Assembly (NCBI RefSeq): GCF_009602435.1
Contig: NZ_VZDQ01000023.1
Span: 124,001-188,000 of the forward strand
Length of the DNA stretch: 64,000 bases
Direction of reading: 5' to 3'
From: Sediminibacillus terrae
Lineage (GTDB): Bacteria > Bacillota > Bacilli > Bacillales > Amphibacillaceae
Shown: positions 45,006-54,845 of the stretch, piece by piece
Layout: the number at the start of each line of letters is the position of its first letter
How positions within the stretch are numbered: position 1 is the first letter of the stretch
Position numbers and translations under genes: made by a program
Notes under the pieces: generated by a model
What the model saw: the letters and a program-made list of their open reading frames with translations, nothing else
Told to the model about the DNA's origin: nothing
The model's database searches: none

Positions 45006-45090
45006 TGCAGAGCAGCTCCCTCGAGCTCCCTCAACGGGAAGTTCGGCGTTGGTGTTCGTTGAAAAGGTCGATTGAATATAAGCAAAAAGA

Positions 45091-45122
45091 ATCCCTGACC
45101 GATTTAATCGGTCAGGGATTTT
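45091..45122 (+). terminator. Intrinsic terminator downstream of gnd
   Basis: ATCCCTGACCGATT pairs with AATCGGTCAGGGAT, followed by TTT. Confidence 0.85.
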
Positions 45123-45134
45123 ACATGCAAAAAA

Positions 45135-45173
45135 GAACCGAAAACCAGTTCAACTGAAACAGGTTTTCGGTTC
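45135..45173 (-). terminator. Intrinsic terminator of zwf
   Basis: GAACCGAAAACC pairs with GGTTTTCGGTTC; the minus strand continues with TTTTTT. It lies 17 bases beyond the zwf stop. Confidence 0.88.
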
Positions 45174-45189
45174 TTTCATTAGCAAATTC

Positions 45190-46665
45190 TTATATGGACC
45201 ACCAATGGAATCCATCGTTTTCCAGTAGCTCATTTGCAGCTTTCGGCCCCATGGACCCAGACTCATAGTTAGGGAAATCTGCTTTCTTGGCAGTCCAGGC
45301 TTGGGAAATGACATCGACGAACTTCCAGGACAGAGCAACTTCGTCCCAATGCGTGAAGTTGGTGGAATCCCCGAGCATGCAATCGTATAACAGGACTTCA
45401 TATGCCTCCGGTGTGTTGATTTTATCGCCGTTATGGCTATAGTAGTTCAATTTGACTGGAGTGGAGGTCGTACCGACTCCGCGTTTTTCTGCGTTCAAAT
45501 GGAGGGTGACCCCTTCATCCGGATGGATATGGATGACCAGAAGGTTCGGCTGTATGTCTTTTCCTTTATTAAAGTACAAGTTCATCGGCAGTTCTTTGAA
45601 TTGGACGACAATCTCTGTTGCCTTGGCAGCCATTCTTTTTCCGGTACGTATGTAGAATGGTACCCCGGCCCAGCGGAAGTTATCGATTAACAGTTTTCCG
45701 GCGACAAAGGTTTCTGTGTTGGATTCGGAGTCAATTGCCGTTTCATCCCGGTAACCTTCTACTTGTTCTCCATTGGTAAGGCCCGCACCATACTGTCCGC
45801 GTACAAAGTAATCATCGACAGTCTCGGGCGTCATCGTCCTTAATGCCCGCAGTACTTTGATTTTTTCACTACGTATTTCATCCGGAGTGAGTTTGATCGG
45901 GGGCTCCATTGCCAGAAGGGCAAGCATTTGCAGCATGTGGTTTTGGACCATGTCCCGCAATGCCCCGGATTTATCGTAGTAGCGTCCTCGTTCGCCGACT
46001 CCAAGCGTTTCACTTGAAGTGATTTGAATATTGTCGATGTATTGATTGTTCCATAAAGGCTCAAAAATGGCGTTGGCAAAGCGGATCACTTCGATATTTT
46101 GCACCATTTCTTTGCCGAGATAATGATCGATCCGGTATATTTGCTCTTCATCAAAAGCTTGGCGGATTTGTTCATTCAGTTGTTTAGCCGAAGGATAATC
46201 ATGGCCAAAAGGCTTCTCGATAACGAGGCGTGACCACCCTTTGGTATCCGTCAGTCCTTCATTCTTTAAATTTTCTGCAATGGTTCCAAAGAAGTTAGGA
46301 GCCATGGCCAAGTAGAATATCCTGTTTTCTTCGGTATGATGTTTTTCATCAAGACGTTCCAGGAGATTTTTTAATTCCTGATAGGAAGCCAGGTCGGTCA
46401 CATCGAATGGCTGGTAGTAAAAATGAGAAAAGAACCTATCGTTGATCTCTTCGTTATCCGGTCTTGAAGCTTTAACAGACTGTTCGACATTTTCCCGGAA
46501 CGATTCGTTGGTATGCGGCCGGCGTGCGACACCGACGACAGCAAAGTCTTCTGACAGCTTGCCGTTTTTATATAGTCGGTAAATGGAAGGGAACAACTTA
46601 CGGTTCGCCAAATCTCCAGTTGCTCCAAATATAACAAGTATGGATTTTGGATTGTCCTCGCTCAT
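45190..46665 (-). CDS. zwf: Glucose-6-phosphate 1-dehydrogenase
   Basis: This 491-residue enzyme, first step of the oxidative pentose phosphate pathway, shows the NADP site IFGATGDLANRKLFPSIYRL (residues 12-31), the active-site RIDHYLGKEMVQN (about 173-185, catalytic His and Lys) and VPFYIRTGKRM. Length is normal. It faces gnd tail to tail; the two act in sequence (with a lactonase not seen here). The glucose 1-phosphate released by the GH94 enzyme can feed it after phosphoglucomutase. Confidence 0.95.
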   Translation of the reverse strand: MSEDNPKSILVIFGATGDLANRKLFPSIYRLYKNGKLSEDFAVVGVARRPHTNESFRENVEQSVKASRPDNEEINDRFFSHFYYQPFDVTDLASYQELKNLLERLDEKHHTEENRIFYLAMAPNFFGTIAENLKNEGLTDTKGWSRLVIEKPFGHDYPSAKQLNEQIRQAFDEEQIYRIDHYLGKEMVQNIEVIRFANAIFEPLWNNQYIDNIQITSSETLGVGERGRYYDKSGALRDMVQNHMLQMLALLAMEPPIKLTPDEIRSEKIKVLRALRTMTPETVDDYFVRGQYGAGLTNGEQVEGYRDETAIDSESNTETFVAGKLLIDNFRWAGVPFYIRTGKRMAAKATEIVVQFKELPMNLYFNKGKDIQPNLLVIHIHPDEGVTLHLNAEKRGVGTTSTPVKLNYYSHNGDKINTPEAYEVLLYDCMLGDSTNFTHWDEVALSWKFVDVISQAWTAKKADFPNYESGSMGPKAANELLENDGFHWWSI

Positions 46666-46972
46666 AACGTTCTTGACCTCACTTTATCATTTATAGTTAC
46701 TATTTAGTATGTGATAGATGAATGATTAAAAACGCCTTTTCACTATGAAAAGTAATAAGGAGACGTTTCTTTCTACCATACCATGTTAACTACGAATGAC
46801 AAAATTATTGAACCCCGATTTGGCGCATAATTTCAGGTAAACGTTTACGAATTCGCTTTCTTTTTTCAGATAATTCCCGACAGTTTCGTTGACACCCTGA
46901 CAGCGATTAAGTAAACTTACAAACATAAGAAAAAGAAAGCGTTTACTCTTTGTTTGATAAAGGGAGAATACT
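46666..46972. promoter_or_regulatory. Divergent zwf/LacI-malL control region
   Basis: The 307-base region holds a perfect palindrome GTAAACGTTTAC at 46837-46848 and a cre-like GAAAGCGTTTACT at 46935-46947 close to the LacI start. The first has the same sequence as the site before malL. Confidence 0.7.
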
Positions 46973-47983
46973 ATGAAACCAACCATCAAAGATGTAGCCA
47001 AACATGCCAATGTATCGATTGCCACGGTGTCGCGGATTTTAAATCATACTTCTGTCGGTTATTCTGCTAAAACAGAAAAATTGGTGATGGAGGCTGTAAA
47101 AGAGCTGGACTATCGGCCAAATGCTGTTGCAAGGGGATTGATCAATAACAAAACGCAAACAATCGGAGTGTTGTTTCCTGACGTGTCCGGCATGTTGACA
47201 TCCGAACTGCTCTATGGGGTAGAAGAGGTGGCGCATCGGCTTGGGCATAGTGTAATCTTCTGCAATACTTCGTCCAGCGGGAAAAAAACGCTGGATTATC
47301 TTCAGCTGTTATCCGAAAAACGGGTCGAAGGAATCATCTTCGGCAGTTCTGTATTGACAGAGGCGTACTATGAAGCGATTGTCGCAATGAATGTTCCAGC
47401 TGTACTGGTATCGACAAAATCAAAGAAGTATCAGCTTCCATATGTAAAGGTGGACGATAAGGATGCTGCCTACACTGCTACTGCATATCTCATCCAACAA
47501 GGCCATCGACGCATTGCCATGTTAAGTGGCAATCCCGAAGATAGCGTAGCGGGAAAACCCCGGATAGATGGTTTCAAGGAAGCTTTGCGTGACTATGGAT
47601 TGAAAGGGGAGGATTCGCCTGTTTATGCGGCGGAAGGATTTTCCTACGAGGACGGCAGATCGTTGTTCGCAAGACTTATCGAAGCGGCGACGGGTGTCAC
47701 TGCCGTATTTGCTGCAAGTGATGAAATCGCGGTAGGGGCACTTTCAACAGCTTACCAAATGAATATCCGAGTTCCGACTGAACTGTCGATAATCGGTTAT
47801 GACAACTTAAAAATTTCGGAAATGGCCATCCCGCCACTGACAACGGTGGAACAACCATTATGGGAAATGGGGAAAAAGGCAGCAGAATTACTGTTCGAAG
47901 GAATGGAAACTGGGACACCCGGAAAAAGCATCATCATGCCGCATCGTATCATTGAGCGACAATCAGTGAAGCAGTTGGTCTAA
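46973..47983 (+). CDS. LacI family regulator of maltose/isomaltose genes
   Basis: This 336-residue regulator has helix-turn-helix PTIKDVAKHANVSIATVSRILN, hinge ELDYRPNAVARGLI, and an effector domain with FAASDEIAVGAL and IIGYDNLKISEMAIPPLTTV. It lies 83 bases upstream of the alpha-glucosidase gene, and GTAAACGTTTAC palindromes occur before both genes. It is likely a repressor relieved by maltose or isomaltose; CcpA itself is less likely given the linked enzyme. Confidence 0.9.
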   Translation: MKPTIKDVAKHANVSIATVSRILNHTSVGYSAKTEKLVMEAVKELDYRPNAVARGLINNKTQTIGVLFPDVSGMLTSELLYGVEEVAHRLGHSVIFCNTSSSGKKTLDYLQLLSEKRVEGIIFGSSVLTEAYYEAIVAMNVPAVLVSTKSKKYQLPYVKVDDKDAAYTATAYLIQQGHRRIAMLSGNPEDSVAGKPRIDGFKEALRDYGLKGEDSPVYAAEGFSYEDGRSLFARLIEAATGVTAVFAASDEIAVGALSTAYQMNIRVPTELSIIGYDNLKISEMAIPPLTTVEQPLWEMGKKAAELLFEGMETGTPGKSIIMPHRIIERQSVKQLV

Positions 47984-48031
47984 GGAGAATGGCTTGCGTA
48001 AACCAGCAAGCCATCTTGTACACGAAATAGA

Positions 48032-48043
48032 GTAAACGTTTAC
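48032..48043. promoter_or_regulatory. LacI-type operator before malL
   Basis: Perfect palindrome GTAAACGTTTAC lies 24 bases before the malL start codon, identical to the site at 46837. Confidence 0.75.
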
Positions 48044-48066
48044 TTCAATCGAGGAGGAGAGAAAAG

Positions 48067-49752
48067 ATGAGTGAACAATGGTGGAAAGAGAGTGTTATTT
48101 ATCAGATTTACCCAAGAAGCTTCCATGACAGTAATGGCGATGGCATTGGTGATATCAAAGGGATCACCGAGAAGCTTGATTACTTGAAAAAACTAGGTGT
48201 GGACGTAATCTGGCTATCGCCGGTTTATGATTCGCCGAACGATGACAATGGCTATGACATCCGGAATTATCGTGAAATTATGAAAGAATTTGGTTCGATG
48301 GGTGACTTTGATGAATTGTTGGAGGAAATGCACCAGCGCGGTTTGAAGCTGGTCATGGACTTGGTTGTCAATCATACTTCCGATGAACATGCCTGGTTTG
48401 TCGAGTCCCGTTCATCCAAAGATAACCCGAAACGGGATTATTATATTTGGAAGCCAGGAAAAGATGGCAGAGAACCAAACAACTGGGTGTCGGCTTTCAG
48501 CGGCTCGGCTTGGCAGTACGATGAAAAAACGGATGAATACTACTTACATCTTTTTAGTAAAAAACAGCCGGACTTGAATTGGGAAAATCCTGACGTCAGG
48601 GAAGAAGTGTACCAGATGATGCGCTGGTGGCTCGACAAAGGGGTCGATGGGTTCCGGATGGATGTCATCAACTTTCTATCCAAAGATCAACGCTTCCCGG
48701 ATGGAGAAGCGGAACCGGGTCAGCGTTTTGCTGATGGTGGCAGATTCTTCGTACAGGGACCGAGAATCCACGAGTTTTTACAGGAAATGAATCAGAAAGT
48801 TTTATCCAAGTATGACATCTTGACAGTAGGCGAAATGCCTGGTGTTACAGTAGAAGAAGCGAAGAAGTTCACTGCTGAAGATCGGAATGAGCTGCAGATG
48901 GTTTTCCATTTTGAACATGTCGGACTAGGGGATGGACCGAACGGAAAATGGGACAACCTCCCATGGAAGTTGACAGAACTGAAGGAAATCATGTCCAAGT
49001 GGCAAAAAGGACTGGAGAAAAAGGGATGGAACAGCCTGTATTGGAATAACCATGACCAACCACGGGCGGTATCCCGGTTCGGGGATGATGGGCAATATCG
49101 CGAGCAATCGGCAAAAATGCTGGCTGTTTGCCTGCATATGATGAAGGGGACACCGTACATTTATCAGGGCGAAGAAATCGGGATGACAAACGTACCGTTT
49201 CCTTCGATAGAAGAATGCCGGGATATCGAAACGCTGAACTGGTATGAAGAACGGATGAAAGATGAAGGGGTTGATTCGGCAAAACTGCTGGAAGCAATCT
49301 ATGCTAGAGGGAGGGACAATGCCAGGACACCGGTCCAGTGGAACGGAAGTGAACATGCCGGATTTACGACAGGGGAGCCATGGCTAAGTGTTAATCCGAA
49401 TTATAAAGAAATCAATGTCGAGAAGGCGTTAGCAGACCCGGAGTCCATCTTCTACTTTTATCAAAAGCTGATTGAACTCCGGAAGCAAGAAGAAACGATT
49501 GTCCATGGGGATTACCAGCTATTATTGGAGGAAGATGAAGAAATCTTTGCCTATACCAGATCGATGAAGGAAGAAACATTGCTGATTGTCTGCAATTTCA
49601 GCAGCAATGCACAAAAGCGCAGCTTCGGGAATATAACAGACGGAAAACATCAGCAATTGTTGATTACGAACAACCGGAAACGGACCGGTCAGGAGAACCT
49701 GTCCGAAGTAGCCTTACAACCGTATGAAACATTTGTTTATAAATTAACCTGA
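48067..49752 (+). CDS. malL: Alpha-glucosidase / oligo-1,6-glucosidase (GH13)
   Basis: This 561-residue cytoplasmic GH13 enzyme has WWKESVIYQIYPRSFHDSNG, DLVVNHTSDEH, nucleophile in VDGFRMDVINF, acid/base Glu in GEMPG and the stabilising Asp in NNHDQPR. The Val after the DLVVNHTS motif region and the overall sequence place it with MalL-type oligo-1,6-glucosidases, which cut isomaltose and often maltose or sucrose. GGAGGAG precedes the ATG. No transporter is linked. Confidence 0.92.
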   Translation: MSEQWWKESVIYQIYPRSFHDSNGDGIGDIKGITEKLDYLKKLGVDVIWLSPVYDSPNDDNGYDIRNYREIMKEFGSMGDFDELLEEMHQRGLKLVMDLVVNHTSDEHAWFVESRSSKDNPKRDYYIWKPGKDGREPNNWVSAFSGSAWQYDEKTDEYYLHLFSKKQPDLNWENPDVREEVYQMMRWWLDKGVDGFRMDVINFLSKDQRFPDGEAEPGQRFADGGRFFVQGPRIHEFLQEMNQKVLSKYDILTVGEMPGVTVEEAKKFTAEDRNELQMVFHFEHVGLGDGPNGKWDNLPWKLTELKEIMSKWQKGLEKKGWNSLYWNNHDQPRAVSRFGDDGQYREQSAKMLAVCLHMMKGTPYIYQGEEIGMTNVPFPSIEECRDIETLNWYEERMKDEGVDSAKLLEAIYARGRDNARTPVQWNGSEHAGFTTGEPWLSVNPNYKEINVEKALADPESIFYFYQKLIELRKQEETIVHGDYQLLLEEDEEIFAYTRSMKEETLLIVCNFSSNAQKRSFGNITDGKHQQLLITNNRKRTGQENLSEVALQPYETFVYKLT

Positions 49753-49761
49753 CTTAATGAT

Positions 49762-49822
49762 GGGGTCAGTCCCCCGACATGGTAGCGCTGCGTCGTGGTA
49801 GAGCGGTGGGGGACTGATCCCT
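49762..49822. repeat. 61-bp hairpin element, copy 1 (left border of uronate locus)
   Basis: TCAGTCCCCC pairs with GGGGGACTGA around the loop GACATGGTAGCGCTGCGTCGTGGTAGAGCGGT. It is nearly identical to the element at 63347-63408, in the same orientation. It lies between the convergent malL and beta-helix genes and could act as a terminator for both. Confidence 0.75.
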
Positions 49823-49831
49823 CCCATGTGT

Positions 49832-52330
49832 TTATGGTTTGGTGGTGATGGTCAAGGCTGGTCTGCGGGCTGCATTGGTTTCTTCTTTTGAGTAGATGTT
49901 GACGTTTCCATTCTGCCCTTGCGTATCTGCGACAAGAAAACTGATTGCTTCCGAACCATACTCCTCAACAAATTCCGTAACATCTATTTCATGAAGGGTG
50001 GTTTCAGCTTGGTCGACAGTAATGGTTCCCAGGAAAAATGCTGAATCACCAATTCCGGTTACCTCGACTCTGTCTTCAGCAACATTGGGGGCGTTGCTCC
50101 AGGTGACAGAATCCTCCTGCCAATCATTGTTCAGAATTCCATAGATACTTAGTGTGACGGAAGTGGTATTGCTTCCGGTCTTCCCTGTCAGTTGGAACTC
50201 AGCCGACTCCATTTCTTCTAAGTCATCCAAGTCAAATCGGTAGAGCGCCATTCTTCCTTTACTTTTATCCGGGTTTTGTTTGATGTTGAAGTACTTATAA
50301 AAGTTGCGGTCCGGAGCTTCTGTGTCAATCAACTCCTGGTCGATGATTCCGTAATTTGCATCAGGCTTTTCAATGTCTATCAACGCATCATGGGAGGGGG
50401 TCAGGGACTGGATGACTGGTTCACTTTCTATCAAATTGACATAATCCTCACCAACAGTCCGCCGGATGACATTATCTTTTATGGTAATCTCTTTCCCTGC
50501 TTCCACCCGAATTCCGTTGCTATTGCCGATTAGTATGTTTTTTTCTACTAATATATTTTCCGGTATTCCGGCACCCTTGCCGCCGTTGCGTATATCCCCG
50601 TCATCTTCTGCGATAAAGATACCCCAGAACCCCTCGGCGTAATTGTTCATTATTTTATTGTTTTTGACGATTGTACCTGGAGCGTTCAGTAAATAGATTC
50701 CTTTCGCATCGGCCGGGGTCGATGTATGCATGATTTTGTTGTTCTCGATCACTGTTTCCGGCGATCCCATCATGACGATTATGCCGTCCCGCGTATTTGA
50801 TAGAGTATTGTGATGGATATAGTTTCCTGCTCCCGAAGCAGAATGGGAATTTGGCGGCGTTCCGCCAGTATTGCCGACTCCGATACCGCCGCGCGGAATA
50901 TCGACTAAACGGTTATGGCGTACTTCATTTAAATATTCCCGCTGGCCATGCAAGTCGACTGCATCATGGATGACATCCCGATAGGTGTTGTGCTCGACCA
51001 AGTTGTTGTGGGCATAGTTTTGGATCAGCGTTCCATGGCGGAGATAGGGGCCCTCGAAATGGCTGTTTCTAACTATATTAAAATACGTGTCATTGGCGTG
51101 TCCCAGTCTGTCGATACCCTGTATCCCCTGGATTCCGACTCCATAGCCGGCACCACCGCCGCCGACGTCCGTCGCATTTTTAAAGGTCGCCTGTTCGACG
51201 GTGTTCCGGTTGCTTTTTTCTATCCTCACACCCATCCGTTGAAATTTTTCGATGGTGATGTTGCTTACGGTAATGTGATGGGAAGGCTGTCCGGCAGAAT
51301 CGGCTATAAAAATACCATAAGCAGGACCTCCGTGCTCGGGATTGTTTTCACTTGGATTATCTGAATAATCACCATCAAAAGTGGAAGTGATGGTTAGATT
51401 GGAAATCGCCAAATCGTGTTTTCCATAGGCTGTCATTACTTTACTGTTAGGCACTTCTTTCATATCAAAATTTGATACCAACACTACACCTGTTTCTGAT
51501 TCGCCCCGAAGATTTACTTCATCCTTTAAGTAGATGTGGGAGGTGAAGTCATTTTCCATGGTGCCCATCAAGTTGTACGTTCCATCAGGGAAGTACACTT
51601 CATCGCCGGAGTCAGCAGCTTGTATGGCTGCATTGATGGCAAGGGCATCATCATGGCTGTTATCCCGTAAATCAGCCCCAAAGTCTGTGACATTGAGCGT
51701 CTTTCCGGTCACCGGATGTGGGGAGGATGGGACATATGGTGTTTGGTCAGGCAAATAAAGACCGGCTTTGGTGAATGGATCGGCGTCAGGTACCGGGCCG
51801 GGATCAATGGCTTCTAATTCTTCCACGATAGGGCCGTCAGGGTTGGGAGGATAGATATGGGCAGCTGTTATGCTATTCCAATCGTTCCGCGAATTGCCAT
51901 GACCGATAATTCTTACATACCTCGCTTCTTGATCTGGAAAGTCAAAGGCTTCCAGGTTTATGGATGTACCGCTGCTTTCCTGCTGTTCAACGACCTTGGT
52001 CCACGTCATACCGTCATCGGACAATTCAATATCCACGGTGGTGGAACGGATATCGCCGTTATAGAAAGCCAGTCCAAGATAGCCCAACTCCTGGATGCTT
52101 CCTAAATCATACTGAATCCATTGGCCGTTTCCTTGAGCCGACCATCTTGTCGACAGATTGTCATCCAGTGTGTTTTCCGGAATATTTCCATCATGGACAC
52201 TTGCAGAGACATCGATGACAGGATAGTGGGTAACTGTTGCTGCAGCATGGAGACTATTGCCGGGCAATACAGACAAACAAGACCAAAGTGACAAACAGAT
52301 AAGGCTGAACCACACGATTCTACTTTTCAT
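49832..52330 (-). CDS. Secreted right-handed beta-helix protein with F5/8 and CBM96-like domains, putative polysaccharide lyase
   Basis: This 832-residue protein has a Sec signal peptide (ends near SLHAAA), an F5/8 type C domain (about 40-160: STRWSAQGNGQWIQYDLG), a Pectate_lyase_3-like start (NVTDFGADLRDNSHDDALAI, about 213-232), parallel beta-helix coils to about 650 (repeated NxI/xNxI ladders such as NTLSNTRDGIIV and ENNKIMHTS), and a C-terminal DNRLRE/CBM96-like domain (YKYFNIKQ, MALYRFDL, WQEDSVTWSNAP). CBM96 members are known to bind alginate. It lacks an anchor and should act outside the cell as lyase or epimerase. Catalytic residues cannot be assigned. It is in the lyase-transporter operon, after a terminator-like hairpin. 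Confidence 0.82.
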   Translation of the reverse strand: MKSRIVWFSLICLSLWSCLSVLPGNSLHAAATVTHYPVIDVSASVHDGNIPENTLDDNLSTRWSAQGNGQWIQYDLGSIQELGYLGLAFYNGDIRSTTVDIELSDDGMTWTKVVEQQESSGTSINLEAFDFPDQEARYVRIIGHGNSRNDWNSITAAHIYPPNPDGPIVEELEAIDPGPVPDADPFTKAGLYLPDQTPYVPSSPHPVTGKTLNVTDFGADLRDNSHDDALAINAAIQAADSGDEVYFPDGTYNLMGTMENDFTSHIYLKDEVNLRGESETGVVLVSNFDMKEVPNSKVMTAYGKHDLAISNLTITSTFDGDYSDNPSENNPEHGGPAYGIFIADSAGQPSHHITVSNITIEKFQRMGVRIEKSNRNTVEQATFKNATDVGGGGAGYGVGIQGIQGIDRLGHANDTYFNIVRNSHFEGPYLRHGTLIQNYAHNNLVEHNTYRDVIHDAVDLHGQREYLNEVRHNRLVDIPRGGIGVGNTGGTPPNSHSASGAGNYIHHNTLSNTRDGIIVMMGSPETVIENNKIMHTSTPADAKGIYLLNAPGTIVKNNKIMNNYAEGFWGIFIAEDDGDIRNGGKGAGIPENILVEKNILIGNSNGIRVEAGKEITIKDNVIRRTVGEDYVNLIESEPVIQSLTPSHDALIDIEKPDANYGIIDQELIDTEAPDRNFYKYFNIKQNPDKSKGRMALYRFDLDDLEEMESAEFQLTGKTGSNTTSVTLSIYGILNNDWQEDSVTWSNAPNVAEDRVEVTGIGDSAFFLGTITVDQAETTLHEIDVTEFVEEYGSEAISFLVADTQGQNGNVNIYSKEETNAARRPALTITTKP

Positions 52331-52361
52331 ACTTCTCCGCCTTTCGTTTTGTTTTCTCCTT

Positions 52362-52401
52362 TGAAAAACAACGAGAGCCCTTCTGGATGAAAAGACTCTC
52401 G
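52362..52401 (-). terminator. Stem-loop between PL15-like and beta-helix genes
   Basis: CGAGAG pairs with CTCTCG with further weak pairing, then TTGTTTTTC on the minus strand. It would reduce read-through from the lyase gene into the beta-helix gene. Confidence 0.6.
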
Positions 52402-52423
52402 CTGATTCCTGATAAATTGGGGA

Positions 52424-54730
52424 TTAAAATTCCTTCGGTAGCTCCAACCGGAATGTCTTCCCGTCTTTTGTGAAATAAAATTGTTGACTAAACCCTTGGT
52501 CATCGATGAAGTAAGAGACATAGGCCGGTTCCATTTTTTTCATCGGATGAAGCAGCGTGACAATCCTGTGCTCGGATGCCGGGCGGGTTTTGGCGTGCAG
52601 CCGCCAATGGACCGGGTTTCCTTCCAATTCATCCAAGTCGACCCCAGGGAAGTCATTGTATTGGTTCAATGTCAATTCACCGCTTGAGCAATGGATAAAT
52701 CTTCCCTCCAACGCTGCACTTTTTCCTTTCACCACGAACGATTGATGGGAAAGCTCCATCTCTTGAAGGGTATGGAGCAGCCAGTCGAGTTCCGCATCCT
52801 GTTCGAGGTTGACTGTATCCACAAGGATGAAGTAACTGTCATCGACAAAATATGTTTCCCGCGTATAACGTGTCAGGTAAGGAACGTCATGCTGATAGGC
52901 AGCGGTCGCATCGCCCCGTATATAAGCATAATTTTTCTTCTGTTCGACGGTTTCGATTTGTCCGCAGGCATCCTTGGCCAGGAACTTATCCTTCCCTGCA
53001 TACTGACCCTTCCCGTCGATCAGAATGGCATTTTTGGAAATCGTCTGCCTGCGCCAGTTGGTATGCATCGTGCTGTTAAAAGCGACATAATAACCGCTGT
53101 GGATTGCCAAGGGGTCCCCAAAGGCGTGCAAGACAAAAGCGTTTTGATCGCCGTGACTGTGACTGATCGAACCGTAAGGACTGCTTTTTGTCAGGTACAT
53201 AATATGTTCTTCCGGATCATCCATCCGGTTGTGCATAGCAGCCCATCCGACATCTTTAAACCATTTTACAGGAGAGATATCGGATGGAGCTTTTGCTTCG
53301 ATTTCCGGATAATCGTGCAGGTACATCATTTCATCAAAATGAAAATCCCACCACCCTTTGTTGTAAAACTTGTCATAAGGGTCGGTATCATACTTTTTAG
53401 TCTGCTCGTAATACCATTGGTAATAAGGATTCCCGGTAACACCCGCAAATTGCCGGATGTTGAAGCCCACCTTCAATCCCGGGAGGTCGCCAAGATTGGC
53501 ATGGTCCCCGAAGCTGGCTCGGTTTGTATCGGGTGGGTAGACATACAAAGGGAAATCACCGGTATTTTGAAAAAATGGCCGTCGATACAGGTCATAGCCG
53601 TTGAAGTTTTTCAACAGGTTCATTGCTTCGATGACATAGGCCATACCGGTCAGCCAGTAATGGGGGCCTTCAGCCCATCCGCCATCCGCCCCGCCCCAGG
53701 GGGTGTAAAGGCCGCTGTAATACTCGATGGTGTAATCAAGCCACTCTCTTGCCTCGGGAACATCATCAAACAAGGCAATTCCGGCGGGAACAAGAACAGA
53801 TGACAAGGCACGGACAGCATGACTGTCATATGGGACCTGATGGATTTTGGATCGTTCGATGACGTGAAAGGCGACTTGCTCGGTTCTGATGAACAGCTGT
53901 TTTTTTACAAAGTCGGCCTCATTCTCGGAAAGGTATGGAAGCAGCCAGTCGTAACCCCAGCTAAGTGCACCGACGATACGAAAGGCGGCTTCATCGTTGT
54001 AGTCCCTGGACGTCGGCCCGTCCGGATTCCAGCTAGCTGTATGGAGCAGCCATTCTTTCGCTTTTGACAGGATACTGTCATCCTTCAGAATCACGCCCGC
54101 AACGCTTAAATGGCGGATCGCATGCAATACCTGCTGGCAGTCCATATACATTTTCCGCCAAAGCTTCGCGGTACGCTGGTGATTTGGATATGGCGCCGGT
54201 TCCTGGATAAGTGGCATGCTCAGGTAAGGTTCTACAGAATGGCGGTAAAAATTTTTCCAATGGCAATAATCCGGCTCGGCAGACAGATTTGACCGGAAAT
54301 CGGACAAAGCCTGTTCTGTCAACCAGAGCCGGGGCCTGGCGGTGTTCACCTCTGCATATCGGCTGCTTCGGTCAGGGAGAGGGGTTTCCGGAAGATTTTC
54401 CGATATAATAAAACGGCGGACTTTGCTCCAGTCGCTGACCCGGTTTTCCTCCTGATCCAAGAGTGCATAACGCCAAAAATAGGTGCCGGACTGCAAGGGA
54501 CAGTCCGGGGTGAACAAATTGTGCGGTATCGGCTGATAGGTTAAGGTGTCCTCCTGTGGAAAAGCAGCATCGGTGGATAGCTGCAACACATAGAAGTCAT
54601 CTTCAAGCTTTGCCGGCATCCAGGTGAACCGCGGGGGATTTTCGATGATCCCGGTCTGTTCGTCTGGCTGATAAGGGATGTTCAATGTGCCGCTTTCCGG
54701 CTGGTATAATTTGAACAACGTTTCTTTCAC
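52424..54730 (-). CDS. Intracellular heparinase II/III-fold lyase, PL15-like (probable exo-oligouronate lyase)
   Basis: This protein of about 768 residues has an N-terminal DUF4962-type beta domain (1-130), an (alpha/alpha)n toroid (130-430: WGGADGGWAEGPHYWLTGMAY, FGDHANLGDLPG), and a C-terminal heparinase II/III beta-sandwich with GSISHSHGDQNAFVLHAFGD and HSGYYVAFNS. Size and domain order match PL15 exolytic alginate lyase Atu3025 (776 residues). No signal peptide is present, so it degrades imported oligomers to unsaturated monouronate. The start is GTG 54730 after GAGGAGG; the ATG at 54751 lies before the site. PL15 also has heparin-active members, so alginate is favoured but not proved. 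Confidence 0.85.
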   Translation of the reverse strand: MKETLFKLYQPESGTLNIPYQPDEQTGIIENPPRFTWMPAKLEDDFYVLQLSTDAAFPQEDTLTYQPIPHNLFTPDCPLQSGTYFWRYALLDQEENRVSDWSKVRRFIISENLPETPLPDRSSRYAEVNTARPRLWLTEQALSDFRSNLSAEPDYCHWKNFYRHSVEPYLSMPLIQEPAPYPNHQRTAKLWRKMYMDCQQVLHAIRHLSVAGVILKDDSILSKAKEWLLHTASWNPDGPTSRDYNDEAAFRIVGALSWGYDWLLPYLSENEADFVKKQLFIRTEQVAFHVIERSKIHQVPYDSHAVRALSSVLVPAGIALFDDVPEAREWLDYTIEYYSGLYTPWGGADGGWAEGPHYWLTGMAYVIEAMNLLKNFNGYDLYRRPFFQNTGDFPLYVYPPDTNRASFGDHANLGDLPGLKVGFNIRQFAGVTGNPYYQWYYEQTKKYDTDPYDKFYNKGWWDFHFDEMMYLHDYPEIEAKAPSDISPVKWFKDVGWAAMHNRMDDPEEHIMYLTKSSPYGSISHSHGDQNAFVLHAFGDPLAIHSGYYVAFNSTMHTNWRRQTISKNAILIDGKGQYAGKDKFLAKDACGQIETVEQKKNYAYIRGDATAAYQHDVPYLTRYTRETYFVDDSYFILVDTVNLEQDAELDWLLHTLQEMELSHQSFVVKGKSAALEGRFIHCSSGELTLNQYNDFPGVDLDELEGNPVHWRLHAKTRPASEHRIVTLLHPMKKMEPAYVSYFIDDQGFSQQFYFTKDGKTFRLELPKEF

Positions 54731-54845
54731 AAAAAGACCTCCTCGAATCAAATTGGTTCCCGCTTTTCCAAATCCGCCGGCGACCTATAGGTCATGGAGG
54801 ACCGAACGGATATGGAAAACGGGAAGGGATAGCATGAATGACAGC

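Noticed and set aside
52691-53803. 370-residue forward frame
   Set aside because: It is the antisense shadow of the PL15-like gene, whose frame has clear conserved motifs.
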